NCBI RefSeq assembly: GCF_900104115.1
Contig: NZ_FNJM01000003.1
Location: 186,001-250,000 of the forward strand
DNA from: Clostridium gasigenes
GTDB lineage: Bacteria; Bacillota; Clostridia; Clostridiales; Clostridiaceae
Reading direction: 5' to 3'
DNA length: 64,000 bases
Shown here: in pieces, positions 1 through 8,798 of the stretch
How the letters are laid out: each line of letters opens with the position of its first letter
How positions within the stretch are numbered: position 1 is the stretch's first letter
Translations under genes and position numbers: made by a program
The notes under the pieces: model-generated
The model's input: the letters and a program-made list of their open reading frames with translations, nothing else
Database searches by the model: none
What the model was told of the DNA's origin: nothing

Positions 1-220
1 TTAAAACATAAAAAGGTATATCTAATTTATCAGCTACTCGTCTTGCATCTTCAACTGAAGAAAGTGAACAACAACCACCTTCTCTTTCTACATAGTCATC
101 GTCTTCTTTCCAATTCTTCATAGTAATACCTATAACATCGTATCCTTGCTCTTTTAAAAGGTATGCAGCAACTGAGCTATCCACTCCACCGCTCATACCT
201 ATAACTACCTTCTTCTTCAC
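1..220 (-). CDS. mnmA: tRNA-specific 2-thiouridylase MnmA, N-terminal part
   Basis: Only the first 73 codons are inside the window; the gene runs off the left edge. The product activates the wobble uridine of tRNA Glu/Gln/Lys with ATP and transfers sulfur to make 2-thiouridine. The ATP-binding PP-loop GMSGGVDSS is visible at residues 8-16, followed by the family-typical [18 protein letters not shown] stretch. The start is GTG at 220, preceded by AGGTGA. It begins 8 bp after the iscU stop, so it is most likely cotranscribed with iscS, the usual sulfur donor for this reaction. Identity is very secure; the rest of the protein cannot be seen. Confidence 0.95.
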   Translation of the reverse strand, partial: MKKKVVIGMSGGVDSSVAAYLLKEQGYDVIGITMKNWKEDDDYVEREGGCCSLSSVEDARRVADKLDIPFYVL

Positions 221-228
221 TAAGTCAC

Positions 229-666
229 CTACTCTTCATCATTTCCATGAACGTGATCATGGATATCATCGTGTTCTTCAAAATCCCAAAGTTCTAATCC
301 TGTTCTGTTTCTATAATCATTTATAGCCTTATGAATTGCTTCTTCTGCTAAAACTGAACAATGCATTTTAACTGCTGGAAGTCCTTCAAGAGCTTCTGCA
401 ACTGCTTTATTTGATAATGTCCATGCTTCTTCTATGCTTTTCCCCATTATTAACTCTGTAGCCATTGATGATGAAGCTATCGCTGATCCACATCCAAAAG
501 TTTTGAATTTAACATCTTTAATAATATTATCTTCAACCTTTAAATATATTTTCATTATGTCTCCACACTTAGCGTTACCTACTTCGCCTATACCATTAGC
601 ATCCTCTATTTCTCCAACATTTCTTGGATTTCTAAAATGATCCATTACCTTTTCTGTATATATCAT
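229..666 (-). CDS. iscU: Iron-sulfur cluster scaffold protein IscU/NifU-like
   Basis: A 145-residue scaffold on which a [2Fe-2S] or [4Fe-4S] cluster is built from sulfur supplied by IscS and then passed to apo-proteins. The three conserved cluster cysteines are present at about C34 (NAKCGD), C59 ([10 protein letters not shown]) and C103 (MHCSVLA), with the conserved Asp two residues after C34. An open frame extends 12 codons further upstream, into iscS, but the start chosen is ATG 666, which has an AAAGGGG ribosome site and gives the canonical [16 protein letters not shown] beginning. The C-terminus is acidic and His-rich ([14 protein letters not shown]), which might bind metal but is not a known functional element. 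It sits 2 bp after iscS. Confidence 0.95.
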   Translation of the reverse strand: MIYTEKVMDHFRNPRNVGEIEDANGIGEVGNAKCGDIMKIYLKVEDNIIKDVKFKTFGCGSAIASSSMATELIMGKSIEEAWTLSNKAVAEALEGLPAVKMHCSVLAEEAIHKAINDYRNRTGLELWDFEEHDDIHDHVHGNDEE

Positions 667-668
667 AA

Positions 669-1850
669 TTATTTTTCCCCTTTCTTTAAATGATCTTCCC
701 ATAAAGGTGACATATTTCTTAATCTTTGTATTATAGGTGGTAAAACTTCTATTACATAATCTACATCTTCCTCAGTTGTTCCATCTCCCATTGTTAATCT
801 TAATGATCCATGAGCTCTTTCATGTGGCAACCCTATAGCAAGCAATACATGTGACGGATCTAAAGACCCTGATGTGCAAGCACTTCCGCTTGATGCACAT
901 ACCCCTTCAAAGTCTAATGATAACAGTATTGATTCACCTTCTATAAATTCAAACCCTATATTTGCATTACCAGGTAATCTTTGTTCTCCTTCTGGTCCAT
1001 TTAAGTTTGAATATGGAATAGTTAATAATCCCTTTATTAACCTATCTCTTAGTTCTGTCATTCTTTTAGCATGTTCATCTAAATTTTCTACTGCAAGCCC
1101 AATAGCTTTTCCAAGACCTACAATTGATGCAATATTTTCAGTTCCTGCTCTTCTTCCTCTTTCTTGTCCCCCACCGTGAATTAAATTATCAATTTTAATC
1201 CCTCTTTTTATGTATAAAACACCAATACCTTTTGGTCCATATATTTTATGGGCTGCAAGTGATAGTAAACTGATATTTAATTCTTTTACATCAACTGGAA
1301 TGTTTCCAATTGCTTGAACTGCATCTGTATGAAAAAAAATCTTTCTTTCTCTACATATAGTTCCAATTTCTTTTATAGGTTGAATTGTACCTATTTCATT
1401 ATTTGCAAACATTATTGATACTAATATTGTTTTATCAGTAATTGCATTTTCTAATTCTTTTAAATTTATAAATCCATCTTCATCCACATCTAAGTAAGTA
1501 ACTTCAAAACCATTTTTTTCTAGGTATTCACAAGTATGAAGCACCGCATGATGTTCCACTTTACTTGTAATTATATGATTCCCTTTATTTTTATGAGCAT
1601 AAGCTATTCCTTTTATCGCCCAATTGTCTGATTCTGAACCTCCACCTGTAAAGTAAATTTCGTTTGTTTCACAGTTTAAAGCTTTAGCAATATTCCCTCT
1701 GGCTTCATCAATTGCGCGACTTGTCTCTCTTGATAAATCGTAGAATGATGACGGATTTCCGAATTTCTCTGTAAAATAGGGCATCATTTCATTTAAAACC
1801 TCAGGTTTTACATATGTAGTTGCAGCATAGTCCATATATACTGTTTTCAT
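669..1850 (-). CDS. iscS: Cysteine desulfurase IscS/NifS
   Basis: A PLP enzyme of 393 residues that removes sulfur from cysteine as a protein persulfide for Fe-S assembly and tRNA thiolation. The PLP lysine is K202 in SLAAHKIYGPKG, the conserved His pair is near H100-H101 (VEHHAVLHT), and the catalytic cysteine is C325 within SSGSACTSGSLDPSHVL, an active loop of full length. The start codon overlaps the iscR stop by one base (TAATG), which indicates translational coupling. iscU follows after 2 bp, so IscR, IscS, IscU and MnmA form one transcription unit linking cluster assembly and tRNA modification. Confidence 0.97.
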   Translation of the reverse strand: MKTVYMDYAATTYVKPEVLNEMMPYFTEKFGNPSSFYDLSRETSRAIDEARGNIAKALNCETNEIYFTGGGSESDNWAIKGIAYAHKNKGNHIITSKVEHHAVLHTCEYLEKNGFEVTYLDVDEDGFINLKELENAITDKTILVSIMFANNEIGTIQPIKEIGTICRERKIFFHTDAVQAIGNIPVDVKELNISLLSLAAHKIYGPKGIGVLYIKRGIKIDNLIHGGGQERGRRAGTENIASIVGLGKAIGLAVENLDEHAKRMTELRDRLIKGLLTIPYSNLNGPEGEQRLPGNANIGFEFIEGESILLSLDFEGVCASSGSACTSGSLDPSHVLLAIGLPHERAHGSLRLTMGDGTTEEDVDYVIEVLPPIIQRLRNMSPLWEDHLKKGEK

Positions 1851-2305
1851 TATTCTTCACTCCTATTAACTATATTTATTCTTTCATTTTTTTGTTTTAT
1901 TGAAGCATAGTCATTAGCTATATCTTGCAAAGTAATAGATTCCATTACCTCATCAATGCTATTTTTAATTTTTTCCCAAAGCAATCTTGTAGCGCAACAA
2001 TCAACATTATTACATTCAACGCCTTCAATACACTCTGCTATTTCTATCGGTCCTTCTAATACGTACATTACGTCCGATACCTTTATTTGATCTGGTGTTT
2101 TGTTTAAAACATATCCTCCTTGAGCTCCTCTAATGCTTTTTATTAGTCCAGCTTTTCTAAGTGGAGAAAATAATTGTTCTAAATAATATTCAGATATATT
2201 CTGTCTTTTTGAAATTGTTTTTATTGAAACGGGTGTATCACCATAATGTATAGCAAGGTCTACCATTGCCTTTACTCCATATCTACCTTTTGTAGAAAGT
2301 TTCAT
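1850..2305 (-). CDS. iscR: Rrf2-family Fe-S regulator IscR
   Basis: A 151-residue winged-helix regulator of the Rrf2 family and first gene of the isc operon. The N-terminal half has the Rrf2 helix-turn-helix (MKLSTKGRYGVKAMVDLA through the GGYVLNK wing). The cluster-binding cysteines fall at C92, C98 and C104, the same spacing as in IscR, with an extra C103 next to the last. In IscR this cluster allows the protein to sense Fe-S demand and repress its own operon. A promoter with consensus boxes lies 50-78 bp upstream. CymR, the cysteine-metabolism Rrf2 protein, lacks these cysteines, so IscR is the better call. Confidence 0.92.
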   Translation of the reverse strand: MKLSTKGRYGVKAMVDLAIHYGDTPVSIKTISKRQNISEYYLEQLFSPLRKAGLIKSIRGAQGGYVLNKTPDQIKVSDVMYVLEGPIEIAECIEGVECNNVDCCATRLLWEKIKNSIDEVMESITLQDIANDYASIKQKNERINIVNRSEE

Positions 2306-2354
2306 ATATATATCACCCCTTAATGTTGACTCTTTTACTTGTATTTCTCTCTAT

Positions 2355-2383
2355 ATCTTAGCAAAACGCTCGGTTATTGTCAA
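2355..2383 (-). promoter_or_regulatory. isc operon promoter with possible IscR box
   Basis: On the minus strand -35 TTGACA (2383-2378) and -10 TAAGAT (2360-2355) are separated by exactly 17 bp. The spacer reads ATAACCGAGCGTTTTGC, the only GC-rich piece in the area, and partly resembles an IscR-type site. Promoter: seen in sequence. IscR binding here: inference. Confidence 0.75.
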
Positions 2384-2420
2384 TATTATTTTATTGATTT
2401 TTTATCTTTTTGAAATGGAT

Positions 2421-2458
2421 AAAAGCATAAGAATTCAAAATAGAATCCTTATGCTTTC
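2421..2458 (-). terminator. Intrinsic terminator after rarA
   Basis: Near-perfect stem of about 15 bp (GCATAAGGATTC against GAATTCTTATGC) around an AT loop, followed on the minus strand by a short T-run, 17 bp after the rarA stop. It separates rarA from the isc promoter. Confidence 0.8.
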
Positions 2459-2474
2459 TAAAATATATACTTAT

Positions 2475-3743
2475 TTAATTCTTTATTCGTCTCCAATACT
2501 CAGCAGTAGTTTTTTCTAACTTATTATCACCATATTGATAATAAACCTTACTAGCTAAGTTATCCGGAAGATATTGTTGCTTCACATAACTATTTTCATA
2601 ATTATGTGGATATTTATAGGTTACCCCTCTACCCAAATTAACTGCTCCACTATAATGAGCATCTTTCATAGAATTTGGAATATCATCAACTCTTAAATTT
2701 TCCAAATCTTTAAGTGCTGCATCTATTGCTAGATAAGCTGTATTTGACTTTGGACTTGTTGCAAGGAGTATTGTTGCCTCAGCAAGAGGTATTCTAGCCT
2801 CTGGAAAACCAAGTTCTCTTGCAGTATCCATTAAAGATTTTACTATTATACTTGCTTGAGGATATGCAAGCCCTATATCTTCAGATGCCATTACAAGTAG
2901 CCTTCTACATATAGATATTAAATCTCCAGCCTTTATAAGCCTAGCTAGATAATGTATAGCAGCATCAGGGTCGCTTCCACGAATTGATTTTTGGAAGGCG
3001 CTTAAAATATCATAATGGCTATCACCTTTCATGTCATAGGCAACTACTTTGCTTTGAGTGGAGTCCCGAACTACATCTAAATCAATTAATAATATACCTT
3101 CTTCATTTGGATTTGTAGAATTTAAAGCTACTTCTAATCCATTTATAGATTTTCTAACATCTCCATTACAATATGTAGCCAGATAATTAATTGCCTCTTC
3201 TTCAACTCTCAAGGTTATTTCCTTATAATCTTTTGATTTTATTTCTATAACTCTATTTAAAGCCTTCTTTATGTCAGTCTCTTCTATAGGCTTAAATTCA
3301 AAAATAGTTGATCTGCTAAGTAAAGCCTTAAAAATATAATGATATGGATTTTCTGTTGTAGATGCTATTAATGTTATTCTTCCATCTTCTATATATTCTA
3401 AAAGTGATTGTTGTTGTTTTTTATTAAAATTTTGAATCTCATCAAGATATAAAACAACTCCATTCATCCCCATAAAAGTATCTAGTTCATTAGTTATTTC
3501 TTGAATATCCTTTAAAGATGAATTTGTAGCATTAAGTTTATGAAATCTTTTGCCAGATTGCTTTGCAATTATATTTGCAACTGTTGTCTTTCCGACTCCA
3601 GGAGGCCCATAAAAAATCATATTTGATATAGCTCCACTTTTTAAAATCCTATTTAAAATTTTATTTTCTCCTAATATATGCTGTTGACCACAAACTTCTG
3701 AAAGTTCCTTTGGTCTTATAAGTTCTGCTAAAGGTTTATACAT
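2475..3743 (-). CDS. rarA: Replication-associated recombination protein RarA (AAA ATPase)
   Basis: A 422-residue clamp-loader-like AAA+ ATPase (RarA/MgsA) that acts at stalled replication forks. Walker A GPPGVGKTT is at residues 46-54 and Walker B LYLDEIQ near 99-104, with the sensor STTENP and the C-terminal tetramerisation domain ending in KYPHNYENSYVKQQYLP-type motifs. The ATG at 3743 follows an AAAGAG-like site and gives MYKPLAELIRPKEL; an in-frame GTG three codons upstream (3752) is the alternative start. It appears to be a single-gene unit with its own terminator. Confidence 0.93.
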   Translation of the reverse strand: MYKPLAELIRPKELSEVCGQQHILGENKILNRILKSGAISNMIFYGPPGVGKTTVANIIAKQSGKRFHKLNATNSSLKDIQEITNELDTFMGMNGVVLYLDEIQNFNKKQQQSLLEYIEDGRITLIASTTENPYHYIFKALLSRSTIFEFKPIEETDIKKALNRVIEIKSKDYKEITLRVEEEAINYLATYCNGDVRKSINGLEVALNSTNPNEEGILLIDLDVVRDSTQSKVVAYDMKGDSHYDILSAFQKSIRGSDPDAAIHYLARLIKAGDLISICRRLLVMASEDIGLAYPQASIIVKSLMDTARELGFPEARIPLAEATILLATSPKSNTAYLAIDAALKDLENLRVDDIPNSMKDAHYSGAVNLGRGVTYKYPHNYENSYVKQQYLPDNLASKVYYQYGDNKLEKTTAEYWRRIKN

Positions 3744-4041
3744 TATCAACACTCTTTTCTAATTATATTTATCCAACCTGGACTAGGTTCATTAGGCTCT
3801 GTCTATAGCGTAAAACACATAATTATTCTTCTTGTTATCCTTATATAATAACATTTAACAGACATTTTTCCAATAAAGCATTTATTTGATTGTGCCTTAT
3901 AGCTACCTCTTTCATTAATTTTGCACCATCGCTCCATTTTTTAAATTATTTAAACTTAAGCTTACTTGTTTCTAAAATTAGCCATGCTTTTTTCCACTCT
4001 AACCTCAATCCAAGTAGCATCATCACAAAGGGGACATTTTT
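3744..4041. other. Intergenic region with one AAGGCAC-type repeat half
   Basis: About 300 bp without a convincing gene. At 3888-3912 the minus strand reads TAAGGCACAATCAAATAAAT, nearly identical to a copy at 54827-54841, so it holds one arm of the dispersed repeat described in the findings. No strong promoter or terminator was recognised. Confidence 0.5.
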
Positions 4042-5154
4042 TTAGAAAGGTTCTCTTTCTGCCCATTCAATTTCTTCTGCTGTAAGTGGAGTGATGTTTC
4101 CAAATCTTGTTCTTTCTTTAGTTTCCTTATTCTCTCCACTATTTCTAACATTTTTAAATTGTTTTCCATAAGCTTGTACCCCTATCCAATTTGATTCTTT
4201 AAAATGATTTTCCCTTTCCTGTGCATCTTCAGTTAAATATCTTTCAAACTTGCTACCAAATAATGTTTCTGGTCTTAAATAAACTTTCATTGAGTTTTTT
4301 GACCATTCATCATATTTTTTATCAATTACCTCTTGGAAATCATCTAAAGTGTGTCCTTCTCTAATTCTTGCATTTATACATCTTTGTGTTTTTCCTGTTG
4401 TATATTTATAATTTTTATTACACTTTATGTTTAGATAACCAATTATCTCTTGGTACATTTCCTTTTTAAGATTTTTCTTTTCTTCATTTTTCTTATTTTC
4501 ACTTTTATTAGCTTTTGATTTATTATTACTGTTGCTGCTAGATTTAATATTTTCAGCATTTGTTTTCTCTCCAAAAATATCTAATTGAATAACTTCTTCT
4601 TCAATCTCATTGATATCTAATTTGATAATTTTTTCTTCTACATTATCTACCTCTAGTTTTGTAAACTCATCTTTCATCTCATCTAAATCTAAATCTACTA
4701 GATTTTCTATTATAGGTCTTTTTCTCCTTGTGCCACTTAGCTCTAGACATTCTATTTCATTTTCACATTCCTCATTGTCTTCACTTTCATCATTTTGAAA
4801 CTCTTTAGTTTTTACTACTTTTCCAGTAATTTTCTTAGATATTTCCTTAGATATTTTCGCTATGCTATCTACTACTTTCTTTACTTTTATAATTCTACGT
4901 TCTATTGCATATTTGCCATCTTCATAAACATAATTTATTGCTATGTAGCCTTTGTTTTTCAAATTCTTAATTATTGCTGAGCATCTAGATTTACTTAATT
5001 TGAAAAACTCGCCAAAATATCTATTACTTGCATAACAACCTTTTTCACCATCTAAAGAATCTATTTTAACTATAAATAACTTTTCAATAAGTGTTAAATC
5101 TTCCTTTTGCCATATTTCTGTTGAAATCCAAATCCCTTTGCATGTTGTTTCCAT
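4042..5154 (-). CDS. Phage-type replisome organizer / HTH protein with conserved phage C-terminal domain
   Basis: A 370-residue protein. Residues 1-100 form a winged-helix DNA-binding region typical of phage replication initiators (NRYFGEFFKLSKSRCSAIIKNL). Residues about 130-230 are acidic, low-complexity linker. Residues about 230-315 match the conserved phage C-terminal domain (Phg_2220_C: YLNIKCNKNYKYTT, then LRPETLFGSKFERYL). In phages such proteins load replisome components at the origin. ATG at 5154 has AGGAG at good spacing; an in-frame GTG lies at 5163. No other phage gene is adjacent, so it is either a domesticated gene or a remnant. Family seen; role inferred. Confidence 0.75.
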   Translation of the reverse strand: METTCKGIWISTEIWQKEDLTLIEKLFIVKIDSLDGEKGCYASNRYFGEFFKLSKSRCSAIIKNLKNKGYIAINYVYEDGKYAIERRIIKVKKVVDSIAKISKEISKKITGKVVKTKEFQNDESEDNEECENEIECLELSGTRRKRPIIENLVDLDLDEMKDEFTKLEVDNVEEKIIKLDINEIEEEVIQLDIFGEKTNAENIKSSSNSNNKSKANKSENKKNEEKKNLKKEMYQEIIGYLNIKCNKNYKYTTGKTQRCINARIREGHTLDDFQEVIDKKYDEWSKNSMKVYLRPETLFGSKFERYLTEDAQERENHFKESNWIGVQAYGKQFKNVRNSGENKETKERTRFGNITPLTAEEIEWAEREPF

Positions 5155-5536
5155 AAAATCCACTCCTACATATATCTAATTTAAAATATTCTAAATAGAT
5201 TATTTTTTAGCTTTCACTAAAATATATGCAGTAGTTAAACTTTTTGAAAAAATAATTCATTTTATTTTTTCATAATAAATTTAGATAAACTTAGAACTTA
5301 GAATTTAAAACTTAAATGAAGTTGTACAGTTTTTCCTACTGTACATATATTATTTAATATACTTATAGTTTTAATTTATTATTAAGTTATATTATTACTT
5401 TCTTGTTTCCAAACTACCCCCTACTTATTTTCAAGATACCTAGTACCTATTTTATGACTACCTATTATTATTTTTAAGGTATATCCAAATAACAGGTCAA
5501 AGATTATTGCTATTTTAAGTTCATTTTTATAACAAA
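5155..5536. other. Intergenic region with a small inverted repeat
   Basis: About 380 bp without a gene between the phage-type gene and the adhE terminator. It contains a perfect 8-bp inverted repeat TGTACAGT-N7-ACTGTACA at 5323-5345, and three loose copies of TACCTA around 5437-5465. It should contain the promoter of the phage-type gene but no good boxes stand out. Confidence 0.4.
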
Positions 5537-5570
5537 AAGAGCCCTAAGGATTACTCCTTAGGGCTCTTAG
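5537..5570 (-). terminator. Intrinsic terminator of adhE
   Basis: Perfect 14-bp stem (AAGAGCCCTAAGGA / TCCTTAGGGCTCTT) with a TTAC-type tetraloop, followed on the minus strand by TTTTTGTT, 18 bp after the adhE stop. Confidence 0.93.
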
Positions 5571-5588
5571 CTATTTAAATTATATCAA

Positions 5589-8216
5589 CTATTTCTTTTT
5601 CTTAGTTTCTTTAACTGGTGCTTTTACCCCTTCAAATGCATTTACATACATTTGTTTGATTTCGCTCATTAGAGGATATCTTGGGTTAGCGCCTGTACAT
5701 TGATCATCAAATGCTTGATCTACCATTTCTTCTAATTCATTGTAGAACTTATCTTTGCTTACTCCAGCTGCCTCAATTGTTAATGGCATATTAACTGTTG
5801 CCTTAAGCTCATCGATAGCCTTCATTAACAATTCAACTTTTTCTGCTTCACTGTTTCCACCTAAAGCTAGGTAGTCAGCAATTCTTGCATATCTCCAGCT
5901 AGCATTTGGATATTTATATTGTGGGAATGCTGCTTGCTTAATTGGAGCATCTGTAGCATTAAACTTAATTGTTTCATTTATTAATAATGCATTTGCAATA
6001 CCATGTGGTACATGATGGAATGCTCCTAATTTATGAGCCATTGAATGACAAACACCTAAGAATGAGTTAGCAAACGCCATCCCAGCCATTGATGAAGCAT
6101 GAGCCATTTTTTCTCTAGCTTTAATATTAGTTGTTCCTTCATTGTAAGCTTGTGGTAAGTATTTGAATATTAATCTCATAGCTTCTAAAGCCATTCCATT
6201 AGTATATTCTGATGCTAATACTGATACATAAGCTTCTATAGCATGAGTTAAAGCATCTACACCTGAAGCTGCTGTTAACCCTCTTGGCATACTCATCATT
6301 AATTCTGCATCAACGATAGCCATGTCTGGAGTTAATTCATAATCAGCAAGTGGATATTTAATTCCTGTCTTTTCGTCAGTTATAACAGCAAATGGTGTTA
6401 CTTCTGAACCAGTTCCAGCAGATGTTGGTATAGCAATCATCATTGCTTTTTGACCCATAACTGGGAACTTACATACTCTCTTTCTTATATCCATAAATGT
6501 CATAGCTAATTCTTCGAATTTAACTTCTGGATGTTCATACATAACCCACATAATCTTAGCTGCATCCATTGGTGATCCTCCACCTAATGAGATGATAACA
6601 TCTGGGTTGAAGCTTAACATTTCTTTAGCTCCAGCTCTAGCTGTTTTTAATGTTGGATCTGGTTCAACGTCTGAGTATATTTTGTAATCTATTTTATATT
6701 CATCTAATACTGTTGTAACTTTATGAGTATATCCAAGATCGAATAATACCTTATCTGTTACTATAAATACTTTCTTCTTCTTCATATCATGTAATTCTTC
6801 TAGTGCTACTGGTAAACAACCATGTTTGAAGTAAGTTTTTTCTGGAACTCTAAACCAAAGCATATTTTCTCTCCTCTCTGCAACACTCTTAATATTAATT
6901 AAGTGCTTAGGACCAACATTTTCTGAAACTGAGTTTCCACCCCATGAACCGCAACCAAGTGTTAATGATGGAGCTATTTTAAAGTTAAATACATCTCCAA
7001 TTGCACCTTGTGAAGCTGGCATATTTATTAAAATTCTAGCAGTTTTCATAGCTGCTCCATAAGCTTCTATTCTATCTCTTGATTTGTTTGGATCTGTGTA
7101 AAGAACTGAAGTATGACCAAATCCACCAAGTTCAATTAATCTAGCTGCTTTAATTGTAGCTTCTTCGAAAGTCTTAGCTCTATACATACCAAGTACTGGT
7201 GCTAATTTTTCATGTGAGAATGGTTCTTCACGTTCTACTGATTCAATTTCTCCAATTAAAACCTTAGCTGTTTCAGGAACAGTAACTCCTGCCATTTTAG
7301 CTATTTTAAATGCTGATTGACCAACCATATCAGCGTTTAATCCGCCCTTTTCATTTAAGATTACGCCTCTAACTTTATCTATTTCTTCGCCCTTTAATAT
7401 ATACGCGCCTCTAGCTGCAAGTTCTGATCTAACTTCATCATAAACTTTATCAATAACTATGATACTTTGTTCTGACGCACATATTACACCATTGTCGAAA
7501 GTTTTTGAAAGTAATATTGAGTTTACAGCCATTTTAATATGAGCTGTTTCATCTATTACTGCTGGAGTGTTTCCTGCTCCAACTCCTAGCGCTGGTTTAC
7601 CTGATGAGTAAGCTGCGTTAACCATTGCAGGTCCACCTGTTGCTAATATTAAATCTGATTCTCTCATTACATTTTGTGATAATTCAACTGAAGGTTGATC
7701 TATCCAAGCTATAATTCCTTCTGGAGCTCCAGCTTTAACTGCTGCATCTAAAACTATTCTAGCTGCTTCAATTGTTGAATTTTTTGCTCTTGGATGAGGG
7801 CTTATTATTATTGCATTTCTTGTTTTTAATGATATTAATGTTTTAAATATTGCTGTTGATGTTGGATTTGTTGTTGGTATTATAGCCGCTATAACTCCGA
7901 TTGGCTCAGCAACCTTTGTTATTCCGTAAGTATTATCTTTTTCTATAATTCCACAAGTTTTCATATCCTTGTATTGGTTATATATATACTCTGCTGCAAA
8001 ATGGTTTTTTATAACTTTATCTTCTACTATTCCCATACCAGTTTCTGCAACTGCCATTTTAGCTAATTTAATTCTTGCATTATTTGCAGCTATTGCCGCT
8101 TCTCTGAAAATATAATCTACCTTTTCTTGACTGAATGTAGCAAATTCCTTTTGAGCTGCTCTTAAATCTTTAATTCTTTGTGTTAATTCTTGTGCGTTTG
8201 TAACTTTAATTGTCAT
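5589..8216 (-). CDS. adhE: Bifunctional aldehyde/alcohol dehydrogenase AdhE
   Basis: A fused enzyme of 875 residues that reduces acetyl-CoA to acetaldehyde and then ethanol with NADH, regenerating NAD+ during fermentation. The N-terminal CoA-acylating aldehyde dehydrogenase domain (about 1-440) has the catalytic C246 in NGVICASEQS. The C-terminal iron-dependent alcohol dehydrogenase (about 455-865) shows GGGSPMDAAK and the iron-ligand region CHSMAHKLGAFHHVPHG. Length is normal; such enzymes form long filaments (spirosomes). The C-terminus carries a lysine-rich KETKKKK tail. It is a monocistronic unit with its own promoter and terminator. Confidence 0.97.
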   Translation of the reverse strand: MTIKVTNAQELTQRIKDLRAAQKEFATFSQEKVDYIFREAAIAANNARIKLAKMAVAETGMGIVEDKVIKNHFAAEYIYNQYKDMKTCGIIEKDNTYGITKVAEPIGVIAAIIPTTNPTSTAIFKTLISLKTRNAIIISPHPRAKNSTIEAARIVLDAAVKAGAPEGIIAWIDQPSVELSQNVMRESDLILATGGPAMVNAAYSSGKPALGVGAGNTPAVIDETAHIKMAVNSILLSKTFDNGVICASEQSIIVIDKVYDEVRSELAARGAYILKGEEIDKVRGVILNEKGGLNADMVGQSAFKIAKMAGVTVPETAKVLIGEIESVEREEPFSHEKLAPVLGMYRAKTFEEATIKAARLIELGGFGHTSVLYTDPNKSRDRIEAYGAAMKTARILINMPASQGAIGDVFNFKIAPSLTLGCGSWGGNSVSENVGPKHLINIKSVAERRENMLWFRVPEKTYFKHGCLPVALEELHDMKKKKVFIVTDKVLFDLGYTHKVTTVLDEYKIDYKIYSDVEPDPTLKTARAGAKEMLSFNPDVIISLGGGSPMDAAKIMWVMYEHPEVKFEELAMTFMDIRKRVCKFPVMGQKAMMIAIPTSAGTGSEVTPFAVITDEKTGIKYPLADYELTPDMAIVDAELMMSMPRGLTAASGVDALTHAIEAYVSVLASEYTNGMALEAMRLIFKYLPQAYNEGTTNIKAREKMAHASSMAGMAFANSFLGVCHSMAHKLGAFHHVPHGIANALLINETIKFNATDAPIKQAAFPQYKYPNASWRYARIADYLALGGNSEAEKVELLMKAIDELKATVNMPLTIEAAGVSKDKFYNELEEMVDQAFDDQCTGANPRYPLMSEIKQMYVNAFEGVKAPVKETKKKK

Positions 8217-8258
8217 TATTATTCCTCCTATTATATATGTGGATTTTTTTATTTAAAT

Positions 8259-8290
8259 TATTTACTTATTTACTTATTTATTTACTTACT
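8259..8290. repeat. Short tandem TTTACTTA repeat in adhE leader
   Basis: About four imperfect units of TTTACTTA/TTTATTTA lie in the transcribed adhE leader, 40-75 bp before the start codon. They make an unstructured A/U-rich stretch of mRNA. Seen directly; function unknown. Confidence 0.6.
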
Positions 8291-8292
8291 TT

Positions 8293-8352
8293 GTTTTGTA
8301 GTTGTCTTCTTGACTACAAATTTATTGTAATACATTGTGTTTTTTTTGTCAA
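8293..8352 (-). promoter_or_regulatory. adhE promoter and leader hairpin
   Basis: Minus-strand -35 TTGACA (8352-8347) and -10 TACAAT (8329-8324) with a 17-bp spacer give a near-consensus promoter about 110 bp before the start codon. Immediately after the predicted transcription start lies an inverted repeat (TTGTAGT...ACTACAA, 8293-8319). It could be a repressor operator or a 5'-end hairpin that stabilises the transcript. I found no clear Rex site (TTGTTAA-N4-TTAACAA), although Rex commonly controls adhE in clostridia. Confidence 0.75.
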
Positions 8353-8662
8353 TCTTTTTTCTAAATATTTTATTCATTTTTTTTAAAATATTTCAATTTA
8401 AATAGTAAACCGTCCTTAAATGTTGTGTTTAACTGTTCGCTTTTATAATTTTTATCTCTTTTACTATATTAACCTTATTTTTTTGTTTTTATTCGACAAT
8501 TTTCTATTTTCCGATTATTCTTTTTATTCACAATCATTTTTTTCTTGTAATCCTTTATATTAGTAATTTCTAACATCCTATTAGATATTTTTATAACGTT
8601 TTTCTTTGTTATAAAAATATCAAAGTAATTTCATTTCTTACTATTATCTACTTAAGTCATCA
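8353..8662. other. Intergenic region upstream of adhE
   Basis: About 310 bp of A/T-rich sequence with no convincing open frame. It includes long T-runs and a TTGTGTTTAACTGTT stretch near 8421-8435 that only loosely resembles a Rex half-site. Nothing else recognised. Confidence 0.4.
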
Positions 8663-8716
8663 TAAAATAAATAACAGAGCAAATTGCTAAGAATCTGTAG
8701 TCTGTTATTTATTTTA
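8663..8716 (-). terminator. Large hairpin, probable end of fatty-acid operon
   Basis: Perfect 16-bp inverted repeat, TAAAATAAATAACAGA paired with its complement, around a 22-nt loop. It lies 82 bp past the accA stop and is followed by T-rich sequence in either direction, so it may terminate accA transcripts. The arm resembles the A/T-rich arm of the dispersed repeat family (AAATAAATAACA) but lacks the AAGGCAT edge. Confidence 0.6.
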
Positions 8717-8798
8717 CAATTCCTAATATACTTCTTTAAATTCAAAGCTTAATCAACCTAAAAAAGGCAGTAAAATTTCTTTCACCACCCCCTATTTC

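Noticed and set aside
3940..4045. Small coding frame (CPLCDDATWIEV...) overlapping the end of the phage-type gene
   Set aside because: About 24 codons after the stop in a shifted frame, with no start codon or ribosome site; could be a leftover of a longer C-terminus but cannot be supported.
4042..5154. Prophage
   Set aside because: Only one phage-type gene is present; no integrase, terminase, capsid or lysis gene is found on either side.
8259..8290. CRISPR or VNTR array in the adhE leader
   Set aside because: Units are only 8 bp, without spacers; this is a simple A/T-rich tandem repeat.
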